From UMGS1002 sp050946195 (lineage in GTDB: Bacteria; Bacillota; Clostridia; Oscillospirales; CAG-272), in the NCBI GenBank assembly GCA_050946195.1, contig JBMNUI010000013.1, forward strand, positions 1 through 37,891: 37,891 nt of DNA. The letters run 5' to 3'. Shown here one piece after another: positions 14,365 to 22,562 of this stretch (positions within the stretch are counted from its first letter, which is position 1; every line of letters starts with the position of its first letter). Made by a program: the position numbers and the translations under genes. The notes beneath the pieces are model-generated. The model was not told where the DNA came from and did no database searches. It saw only the letters and a program-made list of their open reading frames with translations.

Positions 14365-15444
14365 ATGAGCAAACTAAGAGCGGGAGTTATCGGAGCTACC
14401 GGAATGGTGGGGCAGAGGCTGCTCACCCTGCTCCATAACCACCCATACTTTCAGGTAAGCCTGCTGGCGGCGTCGTCGCGCTCGGCGGGGAAAACATACA
14501 GGGAAGCGCTCGGCGGCCGCTGGAAGCTGGCTCAGCCGATGCCCGAGGAATTTGCCGACATGACTGTTGTCGACGCTTCGGACATCGAACGCGTGGCAAA
14601 AGAGGCCGATTTTGTGTTCTGCGCCGTCGATATGAAAAAAGAAGAAATAAAGGCGCTTGAGGAAGCATACGCCAGGGCCGATCTGCCGGTGGTATCCAAC
14701 AACTCGGCAAACCGCTGGACCCCCGATGTGCCGATGATTATTCCCGAAATCAACTCGGCTCACCTTGAGGTAATCCCGGCACAGAAGGCAAGACTGGGGA
14801 CAAAGCGGGGCTTTATCGTCACAAAGCCGAACTGCTCAATCCAGTCCTATGTTCCGATGATAACCCCGCTGCTTAAATTCAAACCGATTTGGCTTGTTGC
14901 AAATACATATCAGGCGATCTCCGGCTCCGGCAAAACGCTTGCCGACGCGCCCGAGATTGTCAACAATATCAACCCCTTCATCAGCGGCGAGGAGGAGAAA
15001 AGCGAGCAGGAGCCGCTGCGAATCTGGGGCAGCGTTGTGGGCGGCGAGATAGTCAAGGCAAACTCCCCAACAATCACCGCCCAGTGCTTCCGGGTGCCTG
15101 TCAGCGACGGGCATATGGCCGCCGTTTATGTAAAGTTTGAGAAAAAGCCCGAAAAAGCCGAAATCATCGAGGCTTGGAACTCATTTGCGGGTCTCCCGCA
15201 ACAGCTGGGGCTTCCCAGCGCGCCGGCGCGCTTTATCACCTACTTTGAGGAGGACAACCGCCCGCAGACCGCGCTTGACCGCATGCTCTACGGCGGCATG
15301 GGCATCGCCGCCGGCAGGCTGCGTGAGGATTCCCTTTTTGACTACAAATTTGTCGGCCTCTCGCACAACACGCTGCGCGGCGCCGCCGGCGGCAGCCTGC
15401 TCACTGCAGAGCTCCTCTATAAACTGGGCTATTTCGACAAATAA
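14365..15444 (+). CDS. asd: Aspartate-semialdehyde dehydrogenase, archaeal/fungal type
   Basis: 359 residues from the ATG at 14365, with GCGGAGG 7 bases upstream. It reduces aspartyl phosphate to the semialdehyde that leads to lysine, diaminopimelate, threonine and methionine. The N-terminal Rossmann motif is GVIGATGMVGQRL. The active-site cysteine is Cys157 in TKPNCSIQSY, and the second catalytic region is RVPVSDGHMAAVYVKF. The overall pattern is that of the archaeal/yeast enzyme, not the E. coli or Bacillus form. It is a single-gene unit closed by a strong terminator. Confidence 0.94.
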   Translation: MSKLRAGVIGATGMVGQRLLTLLHNHPYFQVSLLAASSRSAGKTYREALGGRWKLAQPMPEEFADMTVVDASDIERVAKEADFVFCAVDMKKEEIKALEEAYARADLPVVSNNSANRWTPDVPMIIPEINSAHLEVIPAQKARLGTKRGFIVTKPNCSIQSYVPMITPLLKFKPIWLVANTYQAISGSGKTLADAPEIVNNINPFISGEEEKSEQEPLRIWGSVVGGEIVKANSPTITAQCFRVPVSDGHMAAVYVKFEKKPEKAEIIEAWNSFAGLPQQLGLPSAPARFITYFEEDNRPQTALDRMLYGGMGIAAGRLREDSLFDYKFVGLSHNTLRGAAGGSLLTAELLYKLGYFDK

Positions 15445-15463
15445 ACATCACGCATTAAAAAAT

Positions 15464-15497
15464 AATCCTGCACATATCGCCCGGTATGTGCAGGATT
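15464..15497. terminator. Bidirectional terminator between asd and plsY
   Basis: AATCCTGCACATA (15464-15476) pairs perfectly with 15485-15497 around an 8-base loop. On the minus strand it is followed by ATTTTTTAA, serving plsY. On the plus strand the tail is TTGATG, weaker, serving asd. Confidence 0.85.
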
Positions 15498-15504
15498 TTG
15501 ATGT

Positions 15505-16332
15505 TTATTTGGCTTGTTTTCTTCTTTTGAGCTTTTTTCGCGAGGTGTTTTTGGTGCCCTGATTTTTATCGCGGGCAACTGTTTCGGCAGAGCTTTCTGA
15601 GGCGCTGCCGTCATCGGGCAGTGTTTCCTCTGTTCTCTTTTTTCTGAATCTGAACTGAGTGGTGTCAATCTGAGGCTCGGTTTTGTTGAGCAGCCGCTTC
15701 ATGTTTTCGCGGTGCATGACAAGCACAATCACCGAGGCGCAGAAGGCCATGAGAAAATGCGGGCCGGGACCGGTCAGCGAACTGAGCAGGAGCGGAAAGA
15801 GCAGCGCGAACATGATAGAGGCGAGCGACACATATCTTGTGGATGTCACAATCACGACAAATACGACGGCAAGTAAGCCGAAGACAACCGGGCTTGCCAG
15901 AATCGCCACCATGGCGGTTGAGGCAACGCCCTTCCCTCCCTTAAACCTGTGCCAGCAGGGAAAGACATGGCCGACCACACAAAACAGCCCCGCGGTGGCA
16001 CCGCCGATATCGCCCATGAGCAGCACGCCGATTACCACCGCCGCAAAACACTTGAGCATGTCGCAGAGCAAGGTAAGCCCCGCCGGGCCCTTCCCCCAGA
16101 CGCGCAGCATATTTGTAGCCCCGGCGTTGCCGCTGCCGTACTTCCTTATATCGTCGTGAAACCAAAGCCTTGAGATGATAATTCCGAAGTTCAGGCTGCC
16201 GAGCATATAGGCCGCGGCAGCTGAGACAAGGATAAAAGCCGCCATGAGCGTCCAGGCTCCGGCGCCGTCTATCTCAAAGGTTTGGGTAATGTACTCGTAC
16301 AGGTTGAATTTTATTATATACGTTATAAACAT
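15505..16332 (-). CDS. plsY: Acyl-phosphate:glycerol-3-phosphate acyltransferase PlsY
   Basis: 275 residues. A membrane enzyme that makes lysophosphatidic acid, the first step of phospholipid synthesis. The three conserved loops are present: YMLGSLNFGIIISR, KYGSGNAGATNMLRV(W) and GHVFPCWHRFKGGKGVA with the acyl-phosphate-binding glycines. Five to seven helices fill residues 28-210. After residue 212 comes an extra tail of about 60 residues, first acidic/Ser-rich then very basic (SRKKLKRRK), which ordinary PlsY lacks; an N-terminal extension of about 27 residues is also present. Single gene with its own promoter. Confidence 0.93.
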   Translation of the reverse strand: MFITYIIKFNLYEYITQTFEIDGAGAWTLMAAFILVSAAAAYMLGSLNFGIIISRLWFHDDIRKYGSGNAGATNMLRVWGKGPAGLTLLCDMLKCFAAVVIGVLLMGDIGGATAGLFCVVGHVFPCWHRFKGGKGVASTAMVAILASPVVFGLLAVVFVVIVTSTRYVSLASIMFALLFPLLLSSLTGPGPHFLMAFCASVIVLVMHRENMKRLLNKTEPQIDTTQFRFRKKRTEETLPDDGSASESSAETVARDKNQGTKNTSRKKLKRRKQAK

Positions 16333-16365
16333 CCTGAACCCTTCACAACAGTGATTTATATCAGA

Positions 16366-16394
16366 ATTATATCATCACCCGCCAAAATAATCAA
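16366..16394 (-). promoter_or_regulatory. Sigma-A promoter for plsY
   Basis: On the minus strand TTGATT (16389-16394) and TATAAT (16366-16371) with a 17-base spacer, 33 bases before the plsY start. Confidence 0.75.
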
Positions 16395-16453
16395 TACCGG
16401 CTCACACAAAATACGTAATAAGTTTCAATTGTAAGATTTTTACTTGACGAGCC

Positions 16454-16482
16454 TTGACACCCCTCGACATATGAAGTATAAT
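16454..16482 (+). promoter_or_regulatory. Consensus sigma-A promoter before the lipoprotein gene
   Basis: TTGACA (16454-16459) and TATAAT (16477-16482) with exactly 17 bases between: a perfect match to the consensus. The predicted start, near 16489, falls on the first base of a hairpin. Confidence 0.85.
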
Positions 16483-16487
16483 ATGCT

Positions 16488-16518
16488 TGTCCGCAGACCG
16501 CAGCCGTCAATGCGGACA
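16488..16518 (+). promoter_or_regulatory. 5' leader hairpin
   Basis: TGTCCGCA (16488-16495) and TGCGGACA (16511-16518) are perfect inverted repeats around a 15-base loop, at the very 5' end of the predicted transcript. It could stabilise the mRNA or mark a small RNA. A 15-codon frame begins in it at 16510 without a ribosome binding site. Confidence 0.45.
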
Positions 16519-16577
16519 CCGCAAAGAGGACAATCGCCGGACATAGGCTGCGAATAATTTTCCGGCAGAAGCTTGAT

Positions 16578-16943
16578 ATGAAAAGAATAATAGCAGCGCT
16601 GCTGGCAACCGGCTCAATTCTGTTTTTCGCCTCATGCAAGCCAATAGAGCCCCCCGAGGGCACCCTGCTGGTCAAAAACCCTCCGGTGTCGACTTCCGAA
16701 GCCGACAGTTCTTCCGTATCTCCCTCGGAAGAATATACCTCCGAAAACAGCTCCCCCGACACCCCGGCGCCCGACACGACAACCGCTCCCGTAACATCAT
16801 CGCCACAGGTCACAACCACCCCGCCCGACACCACAGAGCCGCCTGACATACCACCGCATGATACCACCGCACCCGAAACCACAACCGCGGCTACCACATA
16901 CATCCCCGAAGTCCCGGACAGCGATTATACATACAGATACTAA
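16578..16943 (+). CDS. Small Thr/Pro/Ser-rich lipoprotein
   Basis: 121 residues. A lipoprotein signal peptide (MKRIIAALLATGSILFFASC) places the lipidated cysteine at residue 20; the residue at -3 is Phe rather than the usual Leu. The mature part, residues 21-110, is low-complexity and rich in Thr, Pro, Ser, Asp and Glu, ending in a short Tyr-rich tail (DSDYTYRY). No folded domain is visible. It may be a surface spacer, or the anchor part of a protein that has lost its globular domain. The ribosome binding site is weak, but the promoter is consensus. Function unknown. Confidence 0.7.
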   Translation: MKRIIAALLATGSILFFASCKPIEPPEGTLLVKNPPVSTSEADSSSVSPSEEYTSENSSPDTPAPDTTTAPVTSSPQVTTTPPDTTEPPDIPPHDTTAPETTTAATTYIPEVPDSDYTYRY

Positions 16944-17002
16944 AGATATATGGGGCTCTGCCTCCTATCAGTATTTAGTAACTTTCCCCCTCTACGCGTT
17001 TA

Positions 17003-17040
17003 ACAAAAAATGGCGCGCTTGAACATATGGTCAGCGCGCC
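17003..17040 (-). terminator. Terminator of the ispE-GNAT operon
   Basis: On the minus strand GGCGCGC and GCGCGCC (17034-17040 and 17012-17018) form a stem with a 15-base loop, followed by ATTTTTTGTT. It lies about 9 bases after the GNAT stop codon. Confidence 0.85.
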
Positions 17041-17048
17041 CAAAATTT

Positions 17049-18209
17049 CTAAATCCCGTCGGCGCGGGGCAGCCAAATCGGCAGCGGCAGCCAGACCCGC
17101 GCAAAGCCGGGCAGCCTCTGGCTCCCCGGGCAGAAGGGTGAGAAGAGAAGGTTCATGGCGTCAATATGCTCAAGTTCAAGGTCATATGCGCCGTCATTCG
17201 ATTCAACGCCGCACACCCCGCCGCAGGAATATATCCTTATGTTCTCGTCCCCGGCCCTGCCGTGGATAAGCAGGCGAAGCTCACCGTCGGGCAGCTCCTC
17301 ATACGACGCCTTGAGCCTGATAAACGCATCAACGACCCTCCCGTAGCTCAGCACCGAAAAGTGTTCCACCGTGCCGATTGTGTAGCCCTCGCAGACCCGG
17401 TAGAGCCGGCTTATATAGTCGACCTCAAACGGCGGGAGTTTAATCGTCAGCTTTTTGAGCTTGAACTCATCAAACAGGGTGATTATCGTGTTGAAAAAAT
17501 TGTCTTTATCACAAAGGGCTATTTCAAAGACCGTCTCCGACTTGTAGATGAAATACCCCGCAAACCTGCCGGCCTTTGAAACCACATATGGCGTGCTGCT
17601 CCAAGAGCAGAGAATGTCATACAGCTTCTCTGCCGGGCGGCAGGGATAATATACCTGCCCCTCGAGCAGCTCTTTTATGTTCTTAAGTGCGTCGGTATCA
17701 TTTTCGTCAAGTTTGGAAAATGTGACGGTGTGATACGCGGAGCGGTCGGCGCCGAAACAGTGGCGCAGGTTGTCCTCATTAATCGTGAAGTCATAGAGCG
17801 TGCCGGTCTTCTCATACGAGAAGTAATTATACCTCTGCCGCCTGCCGCCGAGAACCGACAAATCGATTCTGTCGCTCACCATATCATCGAGCGCCATGTT
17901 CATCAGTTTGCGCATATATCCTCTTGACCGGGTAAAGGGGTGGACCGCGACATTGCCTACCCCGCGGCAGGTGATTTTTGTGCCGGCGACCCTAATGTCA
18001 CAGCTTTGCGTGCCGACCGCAGCCCTGAGTTTGCCGTCTGTCAGCGCCACATATGCGTTTTCAAGCGGTTTGCACTCGGGCTTGTAGAGTTTGGGGAGCA
18101 GGCTGACAAAATTCTCATTATGCCCGTCAAAGCCGAAAACATAGTTGATAAAATCAATATAATCTTCGTACAGCTCCGCATAGCCTTTTCCGAAATATTC
18201 GTTGCCCAT
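17049..18209 (-). CDS. GNAT family N-acetyltransferase, Eis-like
   Basis: 386 residues from the ATG at 18209, with AAGGAG 7 bases upstream. The acetyl-CoA-binding motif A is seen at residues 87-103 (VAVHPFTRSRGYMRKLM). The length, roughly double that of a plain GNAT domain, and the C-terminal half (residues 270-386, with lipid-transfer-like beta segments) match the Eis-type layout of two GNAT-like domains plus an SCP2-like domain. Eis relatives acetylate amino groups of varied substrates; the substrate here is unknown. It starts 20 bases after the ispE stop codon, so it is in the same operon, with no obvious metabolic link. Confidence 0.82.
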   Translation of the reverse strand: MGNEYFGKGYAELYEDYIDFINYVFGFDGHNENFVSLLPKLYKPECKPLENAYVALTDGKLRAAVGTQSCDIRVAGTKITCRGVGNVAVHPFTRSRGYMRKLMNMALDDMVSDRIDLSVLGGRRQRYNYFSYEKTGTLYDFTINEDNLRHCFGADRSAYHTVTFSKLDENDTDALKNIKELLEGQVYYPCRPAEKLYDILCSWSSTPYVVSKAGRFAGYFIYKSETVFEIALCDKDNFFNTIITLFDEFKLKKLTIKLPPFEVDYISRLYRVCEGYTIGTVEHFSVLSYGRVVDAFIRLKASYEELPDGELRLLIHGRAGDENIRIYSCGGVCGVESNDGAYDLELEHIDAMNLLFSPFCPGSQRLPGFARVWLPLPIWLPRADGI

Positions 18210-18228
18210 AAGTCGCTCCTTTTCTTTT

Positions 18229-19116
18229 TTATACACCGGACGGTCTCGCCGGAATACAGATGTATGATGTGATGTTCGCGTCGGCAAGCTGCTTTGAGGC
18301 TTCTTTTGCGGCCTCATTGTCGGTGAAAATGCCGAACACCGCCGGGCCGCTCCCGCTCATCTGCGCCGCGCAGGCACCGCTTCCAAGCATAATTTGCTTT
18401 ATCTCGGCTACCCCGGGGTGCTCAGGTATTATGCAGTCCTCAAAAATATTGTACATACACCCGCAGACCCCCCGGATATCCCGGGCAGATATTGCCGCCA
18501 GCATCTGACGATGGCTCTCTGAGGCCCGCTTTTTTTTGAAGTTGTTGTACATCGCGTCAAGCTTTGCGTAGGCTTCGGGGGTGCGTACCCCTTCCCCGGC
18601 CGACGCCACAAGTATGGCCGCCTCGGGCATCACCGGCACCGGCGTGAGTTTCTCGCCGATTCCCTCGACCAGAGCGCAGCCCCCGGCAATGCAGAAGGGC
18701 AGGTCAGCCCCGAGCGACAGGCCCATTTTGCAGAGCCCCGCGTAGCTGAAGGGACGGCCGAGCAGCCTGTTGAGCCCGCGGAGCACCGCCGCCGCGTCGC
18801 TGCTGCCGCCGCCCAGCCCCGCGGCTGCCGGTATGACCTTTTCCACCTCTATGTCAAGCCGGCAGTCAGTATTTGCCATCCTGAGAAAGAGCTCGGCCGC
18901 GCGGTATGCGAGGTTTTCCCTGCCCCCGGGCACACCTATATCCCCCGAAACCTCAAGGTTGATTCCGCTGCCCGGTCGCAGCTCGATTCTGACGATGTCG
19001 CTGAGCGATACCGTCTGCATGATGCTGACTATGTTGTGATATCCGTCGGGGCGTTTTGACAGGACGTCAAGATAAAGGTTGATTTTCGCGGGAGCCGCCT
19101 CTGTTACACAATTCAT
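18229..19116 (-). CDS. ispE: 4-diphosphocytidyl-2-C-methyl-D-erythritol kinase
   Basis: 295 residues from the ATG at 19116, with AAAGGA upstream. A GHMP kinase that phosphorylates CDP-methylerythritol in the MEP pathway to isoprenoids. Motifs: APAKINLYLDV with the catalytic-region Lys11, the KRPDGYH substrate segment, the glycine-rich ATP loop PAAAGLGGGSSDAAA (residues 96-110), and the C-terminal MSGSGPAVFGIF. Normal length for the family. Upstream is a back-to-back promoter region with the AI-2E-family permease gene; downstream is the GNAT gene. Confidence 0.95.
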   Translation of the reverse strand: MNCVTEAAPAKINLYLDVLSKRPDGYHNIVSIMQTVSLSDIVRIELRPGSGINLEVSGDIGVPGGRENLAYRAAELFLRMANTDCRLDIEVEKVIPAAAGLGGGSSDAAAVLRGLNRLLGRPFSYAGLCKMGLSLGADLPFCIAGGCALVEGIGEKLTPVPVMPEAAILVASAGEGVRTPEAYAKLDAMYNNFKKKRASESHRQMLAAISARDIRGVCGCMYNIFEDCIIPEHPGVAEIKQIMLGSGACAAQMSGSGPAVFGIFTDNEAAKEASKQLADANITSYICIPARPSGV

Positions 19117-19164
19117 TTTAGTCCTTTGTTTTTGCAAGTGTTGCCGGTATTTTGCCTGCACTTC

Positions 19165-19193
19165 AATATAGCACATTTTGGCTGAAAAATCAA
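19165..19193 (-). promoter_or_regulatory. Sigma-A promoter for ispE
   Basis: On the minus strand TTGATT (19188-19193) and TATATT (19165-19170) with a 17-base spacer, 48 bases before the ispE ATG. Confidence 0.7.
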
Positions 19194-19220
19194 TAAATTA
19201 TTGGCGGCAATACAATAATA

Positions 19221-19249
19221 TTGACTAAATGCTATAATTGATATATAAT
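19221..19249 (+). promoter_or_regulatory. Sigma-A promoter for the AI-2E-family permease gene
   Basis: TTGACT (19221-19226) and TATAAT (19244-19249) with a 17-base spacer. It may drive the whole run through htpG, the next gene and the phosphoglucomutase, since no terminator is seen before 25245. Confidence 0.75.
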
Positions 19250-19291
19250 AATTTTATATACCCGGCAGCCAAAAAACATAGGAGAGCGCTG

Positions 19292-20626
19292 ATGACAAAC
19301 TTCAACTGGAACAGACGGCACACAGTAATCGCCGTAGCGGTGGCGGTATATGCCGTTCTGGCTATTCTGCTTGCAATTATCATAAACAACCGGGCTATAG
19401 TCTCCTGGATAAACGGCACCCTCTCGGTCATAGCGCCGATAATCATCGGGGCGGCTATTGCATATATCTGCTCGCCTATAATGAGGCTGTTTGAGGACAA
19501 GCTGTTCAGGCAAATAAAGTCAAGGCGCATAAAGCGCGTATTATCGGTAATCTGCACTTATCTTGTGATACTGCTCGGTATTACGGCGATCCTGCTTATT
19601 ATCATCCCCCAGCTTCAGAGAAGCTACAAGGATTTTATTGCAAATCTCAATTCCTACACGACCCAGGCGATAGCATACGTAAACCGGATTATAGCACAGT
19701 TTGATTTTTCGCTGAGCAACGACCAGATAGGCGAATATATAAGCATCGAGGATATTCAGGCCAAAATCAGCGAATGGTTCAGGGACACCTCGACCCTCTT
19801 CAGCAATATCAGCAGTTATGTTATAAACTACGGTGCCTCGCTCGTCAGCAGCGTGATGAACCTTTTGCTCGGGCTTTTCATCTCGGTCTATATCCTGAGC
19901 TCGAAGGAGCGGCTCGGGGCGCAGGCAAGAATGCTCTGTGCCGCAATAATGAACCGGGAAAGATACGACTCGCTCATGAAGTGGTGCCGCTTCACCAACA
20001 TTACCTTCGGCAGGTATATTAAGGCCACCCTGCTCGACTCGCTGATTATCGGGATTATAAGCGGCATTGCCTTCAGCATTGCCGGGCTGCCCTATCCCAT
20101 ACTGCTCGCCTTTATCGTCGGTATCACAAATGTCATTCCGGTATTCGGCCCCTTCATCGGAGCGATACCTGCCGGTTTTATCGTTTTGATTGCCTCTCCC
20201 GGCAAGCTAATTTTGTTTATCATACTTATACTTGTTATCCAACAGCTTGACGGGAATATCCTGCAGCCCAAACTTGTCGGCATGACCACCGGTATGACCT
20301 CGTTCGGTGTGCTCTGCGCCATTATCATCATGGGCGGGTATTTCGGAATTCTTGGAATGATACTCGGTGTGCCGGTCTTCATAGTCCTCGGGGAAATGAT
20401 CCGCCAGGCGATACACCGCAGGCTCATAAAAAAGGACCTGTCGGTATCACTTGCCGACTATTACCTCTCCGGCAGCTCGGTTATCGACACCGAGGAGGAA
20501 AAGCGCCGCGTCAGTCTGACCGCGAGGTTGTTCAACTGGTTGAAAAAGATTTTCCGCAAGATTTTCAAAAAAGACAAAAAAGGCAAGGATAACAATATTG
20601 ACACAGATAAGACAAACACAGATTAA
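19292..20626 (+). CDS. AI-2E family transporter (PerM/YtvI-like permease)
   Basis: 444 residues from the ATG at 19292, with AGGAGAG upstream. It has the eight-helix pattern of the AI-2E exporter/PerM family. A pair of N-terminal helices comes first, then a soluble segment of about 100 residues, then the C-terminal block with the diagnostic VIQQLDGNILQPKLVG. Members export autoinducer-2 or act as ion/proton antiporters, so the name does not prove the substrate. The last 60 residues are charged and Lys-rich (KKIFRKIFKKDKKGKDN). htpG follows after 14 bases. Confidence 0.88.
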   Translation: MTNFNWNRRHTVIAVAVAVYAVLAILLAIIINNRAIVSWINGTLSVIAPIIIGAAIAYICSPIMRLFEDKLFRQIKSRRIKRVLSVICTYLVILLGITAILLIIIPQLQRSYKDFIANLNSYTTQAIAYVNRIIAQFDFSLSNDQIGEYISIEDIQAKISEWFRDTSTLFSNISSYVINYGASLVSSVMNLLLGLFISVYILSSKERLGAQARMLCAAIMNRERYDSLMKWCRFTNITFGRYIKATLLDSLIIGIISGIAFSIAGLPYPILLAFIVGITNVIPVFGPFIGAIPAGFIVLIASPGKLILFIILILVIQQLDGNILQPKLVGMTTGMTSFGVLCAIIIMGGYFGILGMILGVPVFIVLGEMIRQAIHRRLIKKDLSVSLADYYLSGSSVIDTEEEKRRVSLTARLFNWLKKIFRKIFKKDKKGKDNNIDTDKTNTD

Positions 20627-20640
20627 AGGAGGTCCTTGGC

Positions 20641-22560
20641 ATGAGCATTGAAAAGAAAACCGATGAGAACATGACAGGTGAAAGCTCCATTGAAAAAAAC
20701 AGCAGAAGAGGCGGAATATCGGTCGAGACCGACCACATATTCCCGATAATAAAGAAGTGGCTGTATTCCGATAAGGATATTTTCCTGCGCGAGATCGTCT
20801 CGAATGCCGCCGACGCAATAACCAAAATGCAGCGGCTCTGCTCGCTCGGCGAGGCCGAGGCTGACGGAGAGGACTACAAAATAATTGTCCGAGTCGACAA
20901 AACCGCCAAAACCCTCACTGTTGAGGACAACGGAGTTGGCATGACCGAGGTTGAGCTGACCCGCTATATCTGCCAGATAGCGCTTTCGGGCGCGCTCGAG
21001 TTCATTGAAAAATACGAGGGTAAGTCGGCTGAAGGAGCTGCCGGCAGCGGTATTATCGGGCACTTCGGGCTCGGCTTCTACTCGGCTTTCATGGTCTCCG
21101 AGAAGGTCGAAATCATCACAAAGTCCTACACCGGCGCGCCTGCGCTGCACTGGGTCTGCTCCGACAACGGCAGCTACGAGATATCCGACTCCGACCGCAA
21201 GAGCCGCGGCACTTCGGTGATAATGCACATAACCGACGAGGAGGCGGCCTACCTTGAGGCGTCAAAGGTCCGTGAGATGCTCGAAAAACACTGCTCCTTC
21301 ATGCCTCATGAAATCTACCTTGAGACCGGCGAAGACGAGGACAAAAAATCCGAGAAAAAGCCGATAAACACCACCTCCCCGCTCTGGCTCAAGCGCCCCA
21401 GCGAGTGCACCGAGCAGGAGTACAACGACTTTTATCACAAGGTATTCAACGATTTCAGAGACCCGCTCCTCAGCATCCATATAAACGCCGATTATCCGCT
21501 CAACTTCAAGGGCATACTTTATTTCCCGAGGCTGAGAACCGAGTTTGATAACATCGAAGGTAAAATCAAGCTCTACTACAATCAGGTTTTCGTGGCCGAC
21601 AACGTAAAGGAGGTCGTGCCCGAATACCTATTCATGCTCCGCGGGGTAATAGACTGCCCCGAGCTGCCGCTCAACGTCTCGCGCAGCTACCTGCAGAACA
21701 ACGTCTATGTAAACAAGGTCTCGGCGCATATCGTCAAGAAGATATGCGACAAATTAAGCAGCCTCTGCAAAAACAACCGCGAGGAGTACGAGAAAATCTG
21801 GGGTGACATACGGGTGTTTGTCGAGTTCGCCTCGGTGAGCGACCGCAAGTTCTTCGACCGGGTCAAGGATTCGCTCCTGCTCGGGCTGACCGATAAGACC
21901 TACATGACAATAAGCGAGTACCGCGAGGCTGCCGTCAAAGGCGACGATAAGGACGCTAAAGAAAAAGCCGAGGTCACGGTCTATTACACCTCCGACCCCG
22001 CGCAGCAATCGCAGTACATCTCGATGTTCACCGCACAGGGCTACAAGGTGGCGGTGCTCGACCACCTCATCGACACGCAGTTTATCACCGCGGCCGAGCG
22101 GGTCTATGAAAAGATTAAGTTCGTGCGGGTCGACGCCGACGTCTCGGCGCTGGCAAGCGGAGCCGATGAAAAGGATAAGGAAAACAAGGAGATTGTCAAG
22201 CTCTTCCGCAAGGCCGCCGGAGACGACAAGCTGAATGTAAAATTTGTCAGCCTCAAGGACAACCGGGCTCCGGCCCTGCTCAATCTGCCCGAGGACAAGC
22301 GCCGCATGGACGACTTTATGAAGCAGTATTCCTTCGTGACAAAGACCGAGGCCGGCCCGTCTATTGCCGACGCGACCCTCATTGTCAACACCTCGTCGCC
22401 TGTTTACGAGCGCCTGCTCGGGCTGTCGACAGATGATAAAAAAGCCGAGTTTCTGGCAGGATATATCTACAAGCTGTCGCTCATGGCGCACCGGCGCCTT
22501 GACGGTGAGGAGTTGAACTCCTTCCTCTCGGACAGCTACGAGCTGATTTGCGGTATATAA
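20641..22560 (+). CDS. htpG: Molecular chaperone HtpG (Hsp90)
   Basis: 639 residues, full length. An ATP-dependent dimeric chaperone of the cytoplasm. The N-terminal GHKL ATPase motifs are all present: FLREIVSNAADAI (Mg/ATP-binding Asn), VEDNGVGM and IGHFGLGFYSAFM. The middle domain has FKGILYFPR and LPLNVSRSYLQNN, with the arginine that meets the ATP. An extra N-terminal stretch of about 25 residues precedes the domain. An AAAGGAGG ribosome binding site sits 8 bases before the ATG. The next gene starts 2 bases after its stop codon, so they are translationally coupled. No CIRCE or other heat-shock operator is visible. Confidence 0.97.
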   Translation: MSIEKKTDENMTGESSIEKNSRRGGISVETDHIFPIIKKWLYSDKDIFLREIVSNAADAITKMQRLCSLGEAEADGEDYKIIVRVDKTAKTLTVEDNGVGMTEVELTRYICQIALSGALEFIEKYEGKSAEGAAGSGIIGHFGLGFYSAFMVSEKVEIITKSYTGAPALHWVCSDNGSYEISDSDRKSRGTSVIMHITDEEAAYLEASKVREMLEKHCSFMPHEIYLETGEDEDKKSEKKPINTTSPLWLKRPSECTEQEYNDFYHKVFNDFRDPLLSIHINADYPLNFKGILYFPRLRTEFDNIEGKIKLYYNQVFVADNVKEVVPEYLFMLRGVIDCPELPLNVSRSYLQNNVYVNKVSAHIVKKICDKLSSLCKNNREEYEKIWGDIRVFVEFASVSDRKFFDRVKDSLLLGLTDKTYMTISEYREAAVKGDDKDAKEKAEVTVYYTSDPAQQSQYISMFTAQGYKVAVLDHLIDTQFITAAERVYEKIKFVRVDADVSALASGADEKDKENKEIVKLFRKAAGDDKLNVKFVSLKDNRAPALLNLPEDKRRMDDFMKQYSFVTKTEAGPSIADATLIVNTSSPVYERLLGLSTDDKKAEFLAGYIYKLSLMAHRRLDGEELNSFLSDSYELICGI

Positions 22561-22562
22561 TA

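Noticed and set aside
21754..22491. Open frame of 245 codons on the minus strand
   Set aside because: Antisense inside htpG, which is certain. The translation is low in recognisable structure.
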